16,339 bases of DNA from UBA3071 sp965369635 (GCA_965369635.1 CBDURC010000039.1:1-16339), one strand, 5' to 3'. Counted from the stretch's first letter, positions 1 to 7,714 are shown. Notes: generated from the letters alone by a model not told the origin. Made by a program: numbers and translations.

Positions 1-20
1 GGGCGAAAAAAGAAGAAGAA

Positions 21-50
21 CATCCGTGTTTGTCCGTGTTCATCCGCGTC
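21..50. repeat. Three-unit degenerate tandem repeat, period 10
   Basis: Three consecutive 10-base units read catccgtgtt, tgtccgtgtt and catccgcgtc. They follow an A/G-rich run at 6-20. The tract lies in non-coding DNA upstream of the polysaccharide genes. Its role is unknown. It resembles the short 'tccgtgtt' phrases often scattered through intergenic DNA of some environmental bacteria; that comparison is from memory and was not tested. Confidence 0.6.
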
Positions 51-149
51 CTGGCGAGAGTGTCCGGTAGTGAGATCACGGCGTTGATCGGTGTGGCTTT
101 CCGAGGGGCTGTAGCAAAGTCGTGGAGGGTGATGAAACGGCCACACTGT

Positions 150-178
150 TTGCCGATTCTCCCCGATAATAGTATACT
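150..178 (+). promoter_or_regulatory. Candidate sigma70-type promoter
   Basis: TTGCCG at 150-155 and TATACT at 173-178 are separated by 17 bases, the ideal spacing for a housekeeping sigma factor. The -10 box matches TATAAT at 5 of 6 positions and the -35 box matches TTGACA at 4 of 6. It faces the polysaccharide genes, about 190 bases before the small ORF at 366 and 380 bases before the Wzz gene. It could therefore drive the locus with a long leader. No operator could be identified. It rests on consensus match only. Confidence 0.4.
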
Positions 179-238
179 CCACCATGACCATGCCGCCACC
201 TGGCTGAGGTTTGTAGAGGGCATTCGTGGAAATCGCAT

Positions 239-274
239 ATTCGTGCTATTCGTGCCATTCGTGCCATTGGTGAT
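239..274. repeat. Four-unit degenerate tandem repeat, period 9
   Basis: Four consecutive 9-base units read attcgtgct, attcgtgcc, attcgtgcc and attggtgat. A further related unit, attcgtgga, lies at 222-230 but out of register by one base. The motif is related to the period-10 tract at 21-50 (both contain a 'TCGTG' or 'CCGTG' core). Apart from these tracts and the promoter candidate, nothing recognisable was seen in 1-365. Confidence 0.6.
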
Positions 275-365
275 GGAATCCAGGCGTTCAGCAAGAAGCG
301 TCCGGTACTGAAGCTACCAGAAGGTTGCACGACAGGAGGCAAACACGCGATTTGGTATCATCACC

Positions 366-605
366 ATGCAGCGGGAGGCCCTGATCCCCTCAGGGATGTC
401 CATAGAGGAGGCGATGGCCTACATTGCTGCGCTCGACCATGCTGACCTGGCGCGACGGCTCTTCTCGCAAGGGTTGCTTGAACTCAATGACGGTTCGCCC
501 CGCCCCAAGCGGGGTTCGCCGGAAGAGCGGCATCTGATCCCAGAAGGAGTGAGACAGTGGAACTCAGGCGGTATCTCCAGGTCGTACGCAAGTGGTTGTG
601 GATGA
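366..605 (+). CDS. Doubtful small protein, 79 aa, overlapping the Wzz gene
   Basis: An open frame of 79 codons starts at ATG 366; a second ATG at 399 (MSIEEAM) would give a shorter protein. No family is recognised. Residues 12-43 look like an amphipathic helical segment (IEEAMAYIAALDHADLARR). Residues 45-50, PRPKRG, come from a degenerate copy of the palindrome that encodes PRLERG in three downstream genes, in the same frame. The frame overruns the well-supported GTG start of the Wzz gene by 49 bases, and its last residues (serine/glycine-rich) look non-native. It has no clear Shine-Dalgarno sequence. It may be a small regulator, a decayed gene truncated at its 3' end, or chance. The overlap weakens the case for a real gene. 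Confidence 0.3.
   Translation: MQREALIPSGMSIEEAMAYIAALDHADLARRLFSQGLLELNDGSPRPKRGSPEERHLIPEGVRQWNSGGISRSYASGCG
498..514 (+). repeat. Degenerate copy of the PRLERG palindrome
   Basis: ccccgc and gcgggg form a 6-bp stem around a 5-base loop, cccaa. Adding the flanking g (497) and t (515) gives the same 7-5-7 layout as the three exact copies further on, with a G-T wobble at the base. In the frame of the small ORF it encodes PRPKRG, matching PRLERG at four of six positions. It could be an old copy or convergent GC-rich sequence. Confidence 0.45.
544..549 (+). promoter_or_regulatory. Ribosome binding site for the Wzz/BY-kinase gene
   Basis: AAGGAG lies 7 bases before GTG 557. It is the best Shine-Dalgarno in this stretch and fixes the GTG start, which also gives a normal Wzz N-terminus (a short charged lead and then a membrane helix). 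Confidence 0.7.
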
Positions 606-1879
606 TCGCTCTGGGGCTGCTATTGGCGGGAGGCGTTGCCTATGGAGTAAGCTCCCTGTTACCCCCCGTCTATAGCGCTTCCGCCACGCTCCTCGTGCGG
701 ACCAGTAGAGACTGGGGTGAGGGCTATGGCACCGTCGGCTTGAACCAGTTTCTGGCCGCGACTTACGCCGAATTGCTGACCAAGCGTCCAATCATGGAAG
801 AAGCGGTCGCCAATCTGGATCTGGCTCCATCGACCGCTAGTGAGTTGATGACCAAGGTCAGAGTCTGGGTGGTTCCCGACACCTCGGTGATCCGACTGGA
901 GGTGAAGGACAACGACCCTCGCCTGGCCGTGGAACTGGCAAACGAGATAGTCTCGGTCTTTGTCCAGACTCAACCAGAGATCAGGGGGGGAACTGGCCAG
1001 GACATTCTCGTCGTGGAGCCAGCCAGGGAGCCACCGGAACAGGTGGCGCCCCGCACGCTGTTCAATGCGCTGGTGGCAGCCATCGGGGGCTGCGCCCTGG
1101 CTACCGGGATCGCCTTTCTCATCGAGTACCTGGACGACACATTGGGCACCGCAGATGATATTCGTCAGAGCCTGTTGCTGCCCACGTTGGCGGCTCTGCC
1201 TCCCCCCATCCGCCGCAAGCCCCGCCTGGAGCGGGGCAAGAAGTCAGACAGAACCCCGATTGCGATCGCTGCCCCGTCATCGTCTCAGGCCGAGGCCTAC
1301 CGAGCCCTGCACGCCAGACTTCAGTTCGGCGACAGAGACACCCAGGCAGGGAGAGACGGCATACCCGGTACGATACTGGTGACCAGCCCGACGCGCAGGA
1401 GTGAGAAAGCCGTCCTTGCGGCCAATCTGGGCGTCGTGATGGCGCAGGCCGGCCTGAGCGTGCTTCTCGTGGATGCTGACCTGCGGGAACCTGCGCTGCA
1501 TGAGGCATTCGGGGTGACCAACGACACCGGCCTGTCCACCTTGCTGGCAGGGAAAGGCACCTGCGAGGAGTGCGTGTGCAGAACGAGCATTCCAAACCTG
1601 AGCGTGCTGGCCAGTGGACCGCCGCCCGAGCTGCCAGCGTTGAGTCCGCAGCAGATCCCCCGCCTTCTGCAGGAACTCAGGACATGTGCGGATGTCGTTC
1701 TGCTGGATGGTCCCCCAGTTCTGGCGGCTGCTGACGCGATGGTCTTGGCTTCACAGGTGGATGGAACGGTCTTGGCGCTCGAGAGCGGCTTCACCCGGCG
1801 CGAGTTGGCGATGCAGGCTCTGGAAGCACTCCGCAGTGTGCAGGCCACGATGATGGGCGCGGTACTGACCAGGGTTTAG
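557..1879 (+). CDS. Wzz-type chain-length regulator fused to a degenerate BY-kinase domain
   Basis: 440 aa, GTG start with a strong Shine-Dalgarno. Residues 1-40 carry the first membrane helix (about 14-36) and the Wzz signature ending in LLPPVYSASATLLV. A periplasmic/extracellular part follows, then the second helix (about 168-190) leading into EYLDDTL. Residues 245-440 are the BY-kinase part: EAYRALHARLQF, Walker A' (SVLLVDAD, 301-308) and Walker B (VVLLDGPP, about 380-387) are intact. The Walker A region 277-290 reads SPTRRSEKAVLAAN instead of the usual SPxPGEGKSTxAAN. It keeps only the lysine (K284) and loses the glycines and the Ser/Thr that holds Mg. The protein ends at GAVLTRV without the tyrosine-rich tail. 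It probably controls polymer length but is unlikely to be an active tyrosine kinase. The linker (222-227) holds the PRLERG palindrome. Confidence 0.9.
   Translation: MELRRYLQVVRKWLWMIALGLLLAGGVAYGVSSLLPPVYSASATLLVRTSRDWGEGYGTVGLNQFLAATYAELLTKRPIMEEAVANLDLAPSTASELMTKVRVWVVPDTSVIRLEVKDNDPRLAVELANEIVSVFVQTQPEIRGGTGQDILVVEPAREPPEQVAPRTLFNALVAAIGGCALATGIAFLIEYLDDTLGTADDIRQSLLLPTLAALPPPIRRKPRLERGKKSDRTPIAIAAPSSSQAEAYRALHARLQFGDRDTQAGRDGIPGTILVTSPTRRSEKAVLAANLGVVMAQAGLSVLLVDADLREPALHEAFGVTNDTGLSTLLAGKGTCEECVCRTSIPNLSVLASGPPPELPALSPQQIPRLLQELRTCADVVLLDGPPVLAAADAMVLASQVDGTVLALESGFTRRELAMQALEALRSVQATMMGAVLTRV
1219..1237 (+). repeat. PRLERG palindrome, copy 1 (in Wzz/BY-kinase gene)
   Basis: gccccgcctggagcggggc: a perfect 7-bp stem with the 5-base loop ctgga. 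With flanking caag on both sides, 25 bases (1216-1240) are identical to copy 3 at 5776-5800. It is read as P-R-L-E-R-G (codons ccc cgc ctg gag cgg ggc) at residues 222-227. This lies in the linker between the second membrane helix and the kinase-like domain, a site likely to tolerate insertion. Confidence 0.85.
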
Positions 1880-1917
1880 GAGCAGTTGCACGGACCCAGG
1901 GAGACAGGACGCGAGGT

Positions 1918-3306
1918 ATGGGAAGCATGATTGCCTGTGCATCTGTCGACAACCGCCTGGTGAGAGGTATACTACTGGGGGTGCTGATCGCGGGCGCGAT
2001 CCTCATAGGATACCTGATCGCGGTGAGGCCAGAGGACACACCGCTGATCTGCGGAGCCGCCCTTGGCTCGATGATAGTCGTAGCCACCTTCATAAAGCCC
2101 GTCTACGGTCTCTACAGTCTTGTGGCTGCGGCCTTCGCCGAAGCGCTCTTTATGTTAGGCTCGGCTTCTGCGGCCAGGCTGCTGGGCTTCCTGGTGTTTG
2201 GGGCCTGGCTCGCCCATTCTCTCGTCAATGGCCGCTTTAGGATCATCGTGCCGAGCCAAGGCTGGTTCGCTGCTGCATTCATAGCCTGGGGCCTGACGTC
2301 AGCGCTGTGGGCCATGGACACTCAGAGGCTAACCACCGCGCTGTTGCTCTTACTTCAGCTGCTGGCACTCTACATCGTGGTCACCAGTCTCGTGAACTCG
2401 GTTAAGAGGGTTCAGATCATCATGGCCATCATGGTGGCGGTCAACCTGGCGGTGGCTCTGGCGGCCATAGCCAGCGTTCGCGGCGGGGAACTGGTCGAGG
2501 GGCGGGTCGACCTCAGCCAGATCGTTGGGGGCGACTCGAACACGCAGGCTTCCTACCTCCTGCCGAGCGCCACGCTGCTGATGGTGTTGTTCAGCCACAG
2601 GGCGCGATCGGTACAGAAATGGCTTCTCTTGCTTGGTTTCTCAGTCATTGCCCTGGCCATCATGGCCACCTCTTCACGTGGTGCCCTGATTTCGCTGGTT
2701 GTCATCGTCATGCTTGGTGTGATCATCGATCACAAACTGTGGCAGGTTGCGCTCCCCGGACTGCTGGTGGGTGGGCTGGCCACGCTGTTCTTGCCTCAGA
2801 CGTTCGCGGACCGCCTACAAACCCTTGTGACATTGTCCGACAGAGCCGCCGGGCGCATAGACATCTGGTTGGTTGCCTTGCGCATCATCCCATCCCATCC
2901 GATTCTCGGTGTTGGACTGGGCAATTTCGAAAGAGCGTTTGACAGGTATCTGCCACACACACCTGGCGTATTCTTCGGCATCGGCAGTGGTAGAGCCTCA
3001 CATAACATCTTCATCAACGTACAGAGTGAGCTCGGCGTGATTGGATTGTTCTTGTTCGCAGCATTCATAGCGATCAGTATCAGGAGTGGCCTGCGCGCTG
3101 TGATGAATCTGAGACGAGCAGGCTCCCCCGAGATGGCCGCTCTGGCTGTGGCAGCGTGGCTCAATCTGGTGGGGATACTCGTCGCTGGCCTGTTCGTCGA
3201 TCTCCAGTACTGGAAGCTCTTCTGGCTGCTATTGGCTTTGCCAGAGGTCATGCGACGTCTGTCGGTGGAATCGCTGCAAGAGAGAGCAGGCGGCCCAAGC
3301 GAATGA
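1918..3306 (+). CDS. O-antigen ligase / polysaccharide polymerase (Wzy/WaaL-type) membrane protein
   Basis: 462 aa and strongly hydrophobic, with about ten to twelve predicted membrane helices spread along its length. The O-antigen ligase family signature is visible in the second half. It includes a conserved SSRGALISL near the end of a helix, then a large loop with HPILGVGLGNF, and SHNIFINVQSELGVIGLF leading back into the membrane. Such proteins polymerise lipid-linked repeat units or ligate chains to an acceptor on the outer face of the cytoplasmic membrane; the sequence does not tell which. ACAGGA at 1904-1909 lies 8 bases before ATG 1918; ATG 1927 is an alternative. The gene overlaps the next glycosyltransferase by ATGA, which suggests translational coupling. 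Confidence 0.88.
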   Translation: MGSMIACASVDNRLVRGILLGVLIAGAILIGYLIAVRPEDTPLICGAALGSMIVVATFIKPVYGLYSLVAAAFAEALFMLGSASAARLLGFLVFGAWLAHSLVNGRFRIIVPSQGWFAAAFIAWGLTSALWAMDTQRLTTALLLLLQLLALYIVVTSLVNSVKRVQIIMAIMVAVNLAVALAAIASVRGGELVEGRVDLSQIVGGDSNTQASYLLPSATLLMVLFSHRARSVQKWLLLLGFSVIALAIMATSSRGALISLVVIVMLGVIIDHKLWQVALPGLLVGGLATLFLPQTFADRLQTLVTLSDRAAGRIDIWLVALRIIPSHPILGVGLGNFERAFDRYLPHTPGVFFGIGSGRASHNIFINVQSELGVIGLFLFAAFIAISIRSGLRAVMNLRRAGSPEMAALAVAAWLNLVGILVAGLFVDLQYWKLFWLLLALPEVMRRLSVESLQERAGGPSE

Positions 3307-4523
3307 GAGTGCTGATTCTGTCTCACATGTATCCCTATGCGCTGGAGCCCTCGTTCGGCCTCTTTGTGCATGACCAGGTGAAAGAGCTGTCCGAACGCTG
3401 TGACGTGGTGACCGTCTCCCCCACCCCGCTGTCACCCCGTGTCGTGCGCCGGCTCAAGGCCAGATGGGCTCGCTACGCTTCAAAACCGAGACAGACCAAG
3501 CTGGAAGGCATACAGGTTCACTATCCCAGGTATCTCAACATCCCTGGCCAGCGAGGGTTTCCTCTGTCAGCCTTCTTCTATACGTGGGCGATCAGGGGGC
3601 TCTTGCTCAAGCTCAAGGACACCTTTGATTTCGACCTTGTCCACGCCCATGCCATCTGCCCGGATGGTTTCGCCGCTGCCCAGATCGGCCGCCGGCTCGG
3701 CACTCCGGTGGTCTGCACCATCCATGGCGCGGACATCAACGTATACCCCCACCGCACGCGGCTCACTCGTCTGGTCACAAGGAAGGCGCTCAGCAGCGTG
3801 GGCACCGTCATCACCGTCAGTGCGGCGCTGAGGGAGAGAACGCTGGCGCTCGAAGCGCCCAAACGAAAGATACGGGTCATCCCCAATGGCGTCGACCTGC
3901 GCAAGTTTGCTCCGATGGACCAAGGACAGGCCAGGGCTGAGCTGGGTTTGTCCGACGACAAGGCGATCTTTGTCTATGCATCTCGTCTGGATGAGGCAAA
4001 GGGACTGTTCTACCTGCTGGCTGCCCTCAAGAGGGTCTTGAACCACAATACTGACTGCCTGCTGGCTCTCGTCGGCGATGGGCCTTACAGGCTGCAATTG
4101 GAGCGACAGGTCGCGCAGCTGGGCCTGCACAATCACGTGGTCTTTGCGGGTTTCAGGCCCCATGCTGAAATCGCCAAGTGGATGAGCGCCTGCGATCTTG
4201 TTGTTCATCCAAGCATAACCGAGGGATCGCCCCTGCCGATCTACGAAGCCCTGGCTTGCGGCAGACCGTCGATCGCCTCCCAGGTCGGAGGGATCCCCGA
4301 GCTGATCACTTGTGATGACTACGGCTTGCTGGTCCCACCGGCGGACGCGGAAGCGCTGGGGGAAGCTCTGCTATCGGGAATCCATAGACAGTGGGACCCG
4401 GACCGGATTAGGAGCCATGGCGAAGAACACACCTGGGGACATGTCGCTGACCAATTGATCAGCCTGTACGAGGAGCTCTTGGCCAGCCATTGTGAGTCCA
4501 GCGCTACGCATGCTGCTGTTTGA
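3303..4523 (+). CDS. GT4-family glycosyltransferase (TuaC-like)
   Basis: 406 aa from ATG 3303, whose ATGA overlaps the stop of the ligase gene. The frame is open further upstream, to about 3156, but that part is inside the ligase gene. The N-terminus MRVLILSHMYP followed by PSFGLFVHDQ is typical of GT-B, GT4 enzymes such as TuaC. Further markers are HAHAICPDGFAAA, TIHGADINVYP (His141), VITVSAALRERT and VIPNGVDLRKF. The C-terminal nucleotide-sugar site has the E-x7-E motif EGSPLPIYE (Glu307 and Glu315). It should be a retaining transferase acting on the lipid-linked repeat unit at the cytoplasmic face of the membrane. Donor and linkage cannot be told from sequence. Confidence 0.9.
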   Translation: MRVLILSHMYPYALEPSFGLFVHDQVKELSERCDVVTVSPTPLSPRVVRRLKARWARYASKPRQTKLEGIQVHYPRYLNIPGQRGFPLSAFFYTWAIRGLLLKLKDTFDFDLVHAHAICPDGFAAAQIGRRLGTPVVCTIHGADINVYPHRTRLTRLVTRKALSSVGTVITVSAALRERTLALEAPKRKIRVIPNGVDLRKFAPMDQGQARAELGLSDDKAIFVYASRLDEAKGLFYLLAALKRVLNHNTDCLLALVGDGPYRLQLERQVAQLGLHNHVVFAGFRPHAEIAKWMSACDLVVHPSITEGSPLPIYEALACGRPSIASQVGGIPELITCDDYGLLVPPADAEALGEALLSGIHRQWDPDRIRSHGEEHTWGHVADQLISLYEELLASHCESSATHAAV

Positions 4524-4533
4524 GAGCAGGCCT

Positions 4534-4539
4534 GAGGAG
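4534..4539 (+). promoter_or_regulatory. Ribosome binding site deciding the second GT4 start
   Basis: GAGGAG lies 4 bases before ATG 4544. The frame is open from a TTG at 4520, which overlaps the stop of the previous gene. The strong Shine-Dalgarno and the normal GT4 N-terminus MRVCHITS favour ATG 4544. Confidence 0.7.
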
Positions 4540-4543
4540 ATCA

Positions 4544-5674
4544 ATGAGAGTCTGTCATATCACGTCGCTCCATCCCCCTCTCGACGTGCGCATCTTCCAC
4601 AAGGAGTGTAAGACTCTGACCCAGGCAGGGTATGACGTGACCCTGCTGGCCCAGGCAGACTGGAGGGAAAGAGCAGTCAATGGCATCCGCATCATTGGAT
4701 TGCCAAGAATCACCAAGCGCTACGCGCGCCCGCGCGTCTGGCGACACATTGTGCAAGAAGTCAATAGGCTACAGCCAGATCTGGTCCATTTTCATGACCC
4801 TGAGCTGCTACTCGTGGCCCCCCTTCTTCGTCCAGCCAGGCTGATCTATGACTGTCAGGAGCCCTTTGCTGAGACGGTGTTGGTGAGGCGCTGGATCCCT
4901 CGCCTGCTGCGGTATCCTACGAGCAGGCTGGTAGCCTTCTTGGAACCGCTGCTGGCGCGCCGCACAGACGCCGTTGTGGTGACAAGGGATAGTCACATTG
5001 ATCGTTTTCGAGAGGGCAACAGGCCCCGCCTGGAGCGGGGCAGGCCTATCATCGTGCTACACAATTATCCCCTCTTGAGCAGTCTTGACTTCGTGCGTCG
5101 CAGCAATGGGAGAACACTCCTCCATGTGGGGATCTTGTCCGAGGGACGAGGCTCCACAACCATGATCGAGGCCATGAGTCTGCTGGTCCGTAGGATGGCA
5201 GGAGCGAGACTGATTCTGGTTGGATCCTTCGATTCTCCGGAGGACGAGGTGGAGGTGCGCCGATTGATCGCTGACCACGGCCTGGAGCGCGCCGTGGAGC
5301 TGGTGGGCTGGGTTCCCTTCAGCGACCTGCCCAGGTGGTTTGCCCAGGCCGATGTCGGGCTTGTTCCCTGGCGGTCGGCGGAAGAGTTTCCGCCACAGAT
5401 CATCCCCACCAAGTTGTTCGAGTATATGGGTTCCAGACTGCCAATTGTGGCCAGCAACCGTCCCGAGATCGCGCGCTTCATGGATGGTCTGGATTGCGGT
5501 CTGCTGGTGGAACCAGGCGACTCGCAAGGATTCGCGGAGGCGATTGAGTACTTGCTGACTCACCCCGCCGCCGCGAAGGAGATGGGCGAGCGAGGTCGTC
5601 GGGCCGTCGAAGAGACCTATCATTGGGGGTCCGAGGGTGAGAAGCTGCTGGCGCTGTATCGCCAGATGGCGTGA
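4544..5674 (+). CDS. GT4-family glycosyltransferase
   Basis: 376 aa. The N-terminus MRVCHITSLHPPLDVRIFHK is characteristic of a GT4 subgroup common in polysaccharide clusters. Other features are DLVHFHDPELLLVAPLLR, LIYDCQEP, VVVTRDSH, VLHNYP, LHVGILSEGRG and ARLILVGSF. The C-terminal donor-site segment is IIPTKLFEYMGSRLPIVASN. The enzyme probably adds one sugar of the repeat unit at the inner face of the membrane. It lies 20 bases after the first GT4. Residues 161-166 (PRLERG) are encoded by copy 2 of the palindrome. They sit between DRFREGNR and RPIIVLHNYP, a loop where relatives are expected to be shorter. Confidence 0.9.
   Translation: MRVCHITSLHPPLDVRIFHKECKTLTQAGYDVTLLAQADWRERAVNGIRIIGLPRITKRYARPRVWRHIVQEVNRLQPDLVHFHDPELLLVAPLLRPARLIYDCQEPFAETVLVRRWIPRLLRYPTSRLVAFLEPLLARRTDAVVVTRDSHIDRFREGNRPRLERGRPIIVLHNYPLLSSLDFVRRSNGRTLLHVGILSEGRGSTTMIEAMSLLVRRMAGARLILVGSFDSPEDEVEVRRLIADHGLERAVELVGWVPFSDLPRWFAQADVGLVPWRSAEEFPPQIIPTKLFEYMGSRLPIVASNRPEIARFMDGLDCGLLVEPGDSQGFAEAIEYLLTHPAAAKEMGERGRRAVEETYHWGSEGEKLLALYRQMA
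5023..5041 (+). repeat. PRLERG palindrome, copy 2 (in second GT4 gene)
   Basis: The 19-base core is identical to copies 1 and 3 and is read in the same frame as PRLERG. The flanks differ from the other two copies by one A-to-G change on each side (cagg instead of caag), so the flanking positions vary while the hairpin does not. Confidence 0.85.
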
Positions 5675-5716
5675 GCGAGGTACCGTTCTTGGCCAGGCAG
5701 GAGAGGTCGTCAGTTG

Positions 5717-7714
5717 ATGCCAATCGTGGTTCAGGATAGTGTGCCCGCTGAGTGTCACTCAGCCAGGCGCCGATCCAAGCCCCGCCTGGAGCGGGGCAAG
5801 CCTACTGCAAGAGACAAGAAGAAGCACCTGCAGCAGCGGTTCGAACTGCTGATCGTTATCGCCCTGGCCACGATCTACCTCGTATGGTTTGCCTGGCCAC
5901 TGATCTGGTCGGTCTCAGAGAACGCACGTCTCGTGGGCGCGTTCAACACGGACGAAGAAGCTCATGTCATGCTGCTCAAAGAGGCCATCGACAATCGCAT
6001 CCCGCGATTGGGGTACATCCAATATGGATATGCCTATCTCAACATGGGTCTGCTGCCTCTGCTCCTGCTGAGCTTCTTCACCGATGTTACCGAGCAGCAG
6101 ATCATTGTGTGGCTGCGCATGATACCGACCCTGTTCGCCTCTGCCACGGTCGCCTTGACCTTTGTGCTGGCCCGCCGTGTCTTCGGCCGCTTGGCTGCAT
6201 GGCTGTCTGCGTTCCTGCTTTCCTTCGGTGTCCTCAGTTTTCTCAGAATGTCGTCAATGTCCCATTTGGACGTTCCTCAGTTGTTCTTCCTGGTGTTGGG
6301 CATATACTTCTGCTGCCGTTCGGCTGTAGAGTTGCGACCGAGTTGGCTGGTATGGGCTTCTGCGGCGGCGGGATTGGCCTTTGGCTGCAAGTACTCGGGC
6401 CTGTTCCTGCTGCCCATCATCGGGTTCACTGGGGCACTCGTAACCCTCCAACTGGAGTTAACTCAGAGCGCGGTCGGCAGCGCCCAGGTCGTGAAGGCAT
6501 TCCGCCTTCTCGCTGTGGCTGTGGGAGTCGCACTTCTGATCGCGGCACTTGTGGCCGTTCCGTATGCCTCAGCGGCCTATGTGGGTGAGGAGTACTACGG
6601 CGTCTCAATCCCCGAGTTTCTCAGCACCCTCCGCCTGATGTTCATCGTTCTCGGCGCCGGCATCGTTCTGCTGGCTGCTGTGCCCTCTGTATGGGCCCCT
6701 GTTCGCCAAAGGCCCAAGCTAGTCTATCTGATGAAGCAGGGGATGTTGTGGGCTGTGACTTTCTCTGCAGCCTTCGTGGTGACCAGTCCGTTTAACGTGT
6801 TCAGCATGCGGTCGGGTTTCGTGCGCGGCTTCCTTTACGAGTCGCTGCACAGCTCCTTCGGTCACGGCTTTGCAGCAGAGAATGACAGGCTGATCTGGCT
6901 GCGCATCTTGTCGTCACCTGAGCTGCTGGACCCATTCATCTTGGGTTTGGCTGTCGTCGGCCTTGCCTTGACGGTACACAAGGTAGCGAAGCGAGGCCGC
7001 CAGGGGCTCTTGCTCCCTGAATCCATCATGTGGGTTTGGTCCCTCTTCTACTTGATCTTCCTCCTCTGGCGGGTCAACGTGCGCACCCATCGCGCCCTGT
7101 TGCCGATCGTCCCGTTCCTGCTCACGCTGGCGGCCCACGCCGCCAGCCAGGTGCTACGGTATGTTGGAAGCAGGCTACCGCGTCGCCTGGCTCCAGCGCT
7201 GACCGTTGCCGGTCTGTTGATAGTCGTGGGCCTCGAACTGCCCGAGTCCTTGCATCGAACCTTGGAGTTCCGTCAGTTGACGAGCCAGCGCGAGCAGGGG
7301 AGCGAAGCCCTTTTGGCTGGCCAGTGGCTGGAGGCACACTATCCGCACGGGGCTCGTATTCTGTATGACCCACACAGCTATGTCCCGCCTGAGTTTGCCG
7401 ATGCCCATCCTACGCCCTGGGGGGGAACGGTGCAGATGCTGGAGGCACTGGAGCCCGATGTGGTAGTTGTCAACGATCTCAACTCGGGTCAGTTCTCCGA
7501 TGTCCTGAGAGCGGCCACGTATGCTCGCGACGAAGCTCTGTTCATGGCAAAGCATGAGTACTATGAGACCTTGAGAGATGGGAGAGCAGGCTATGAGCTT
7601 GTGCGCGACTTCGGCAGCGTCAAGGTCTACGCGAGGGAACGGAATGGCCGCCTGCCACTCTGCTCGACTGACCTGACGAGCGCCTTCCGAAGAGAGGCGA
7701 CGGAGACAGCGTGA
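5717..7714 (+). CDS. GT39/ArnT-like polytopic membrane glycosyltransferase
   Basis: 665 aa from ATG 5717; a TTG three bases earlier is possible, and AGGAGAGG at about 5699-5706 serves either. A hydrophilic N-terminal tail of about 42 residues precedes the first helix (about 43-62). The first external loop has GAFNTDEEAH (Asp79, Glu80), matching the acidic catalytic motif of the PMT/ArnT (GT39, GT83) superfamily. About eleven helices follow, then a soluble C-terminal part of about 150 residues (from roughly LTSQREQGSEALLAGQWLEA). These enzymes transfer a sugar from a polyprenyl-phosphate donor on the outer face of the membrane, so it may decorate the polymer or a protein or lipid. No partner lipid-phosphate GT is seen in the window. 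Residues 22-27 in the tail are the PRLERG element. Confidence 0.85.
   Translation: MPIVVQDSVPAECHSARRRSKPRLERGKPTARDKKKHLQQRFELLIVIALATIYLVWFAWPLIWSVSENARLVGAFNTDEEAHVMLLKEAIDNRIPRLGYIQYGYAYLNMGLLPLLLLSFFTDVTEQQIIVWLRMIPTLFASATVALTFVLARRVFGRLAAWLSAFLLSFGVLSFLRMSSMSHLDVPQLFFLVLGIYFCCRSAVELRPSWLVWASAAAGLAFGCKYSGLFLLPIIGFTGALVTLQLELTQSAVGSAQVVKAFRLLAVAVGVALLIAALVAVPYASAAYVGEEYYGVSIPEFLSTLRLMFIVLGAGIVLLAAVPSVWAPVRQRPKLVYLMKQGMLWAVTFSAAFVVTSPFNVFSMRSGFVRGFLYESLHSSFGHGFAAENDRLIWLRILSSPELLDPFILGLAVVGLALTVHKVAKRGRQGLLLPESIMWVWSLFYLIFLLWRVNVRTHRALLPIVPFLLTLAAHAASQVLRYVGSRLPRRLAPALTVAGLLIVVGLELPESLHRTLEFRQLTSQREQGSEALLAGQWLEAHYPHGARILYDPHSYVPPEFADAHPTPWGGTVQMLEALEPDVVVVNDLNSGQFSDVLRAATYARDEALFMAKHEYYETLRDGRAGYELVRDFGSVKVYARERNGRLPLCSTDLTSAFRREATETA
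5779..5797 (+). repeat. PRLERG palindrome, copy 3 (in GT39-like gene)
   Basis: A third exact copy of the 19-base hairpin, in the same orientation and frame. It encodes residues 22-27 within the basic, presumably disordered, cytoplasmic N-terminal tail (RRRSKPRLERGKPTARDKKK). Confidence 0.85.

Noticed and set aside
30..342. Open frames of 93 aa (+) and 88 aa (-) in the leader
   Set aside because: They run through the short-period repeats, give low-complexity sequence (repeated FVPFVPL) and have no ribosome binding site or recognisable family.
3156..3302. 49-codon upstream extension of the first GT4
   Set aside because: It lies wholly inside the ligase gene in another frame. ATG 3303 gives the standard GT4 N-terminus and an ATGA overlap.
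3567..4208. 213-codon open frame on the minus strand
   Set aside because: It is antisense to the well-supported GT4 gene, a common artefact in GC-rich coding DNA. Other long antisense frames (for example 2796-3371, 5057-5758, 10935-11567 and 11801-12376) were rejected for the same reason.
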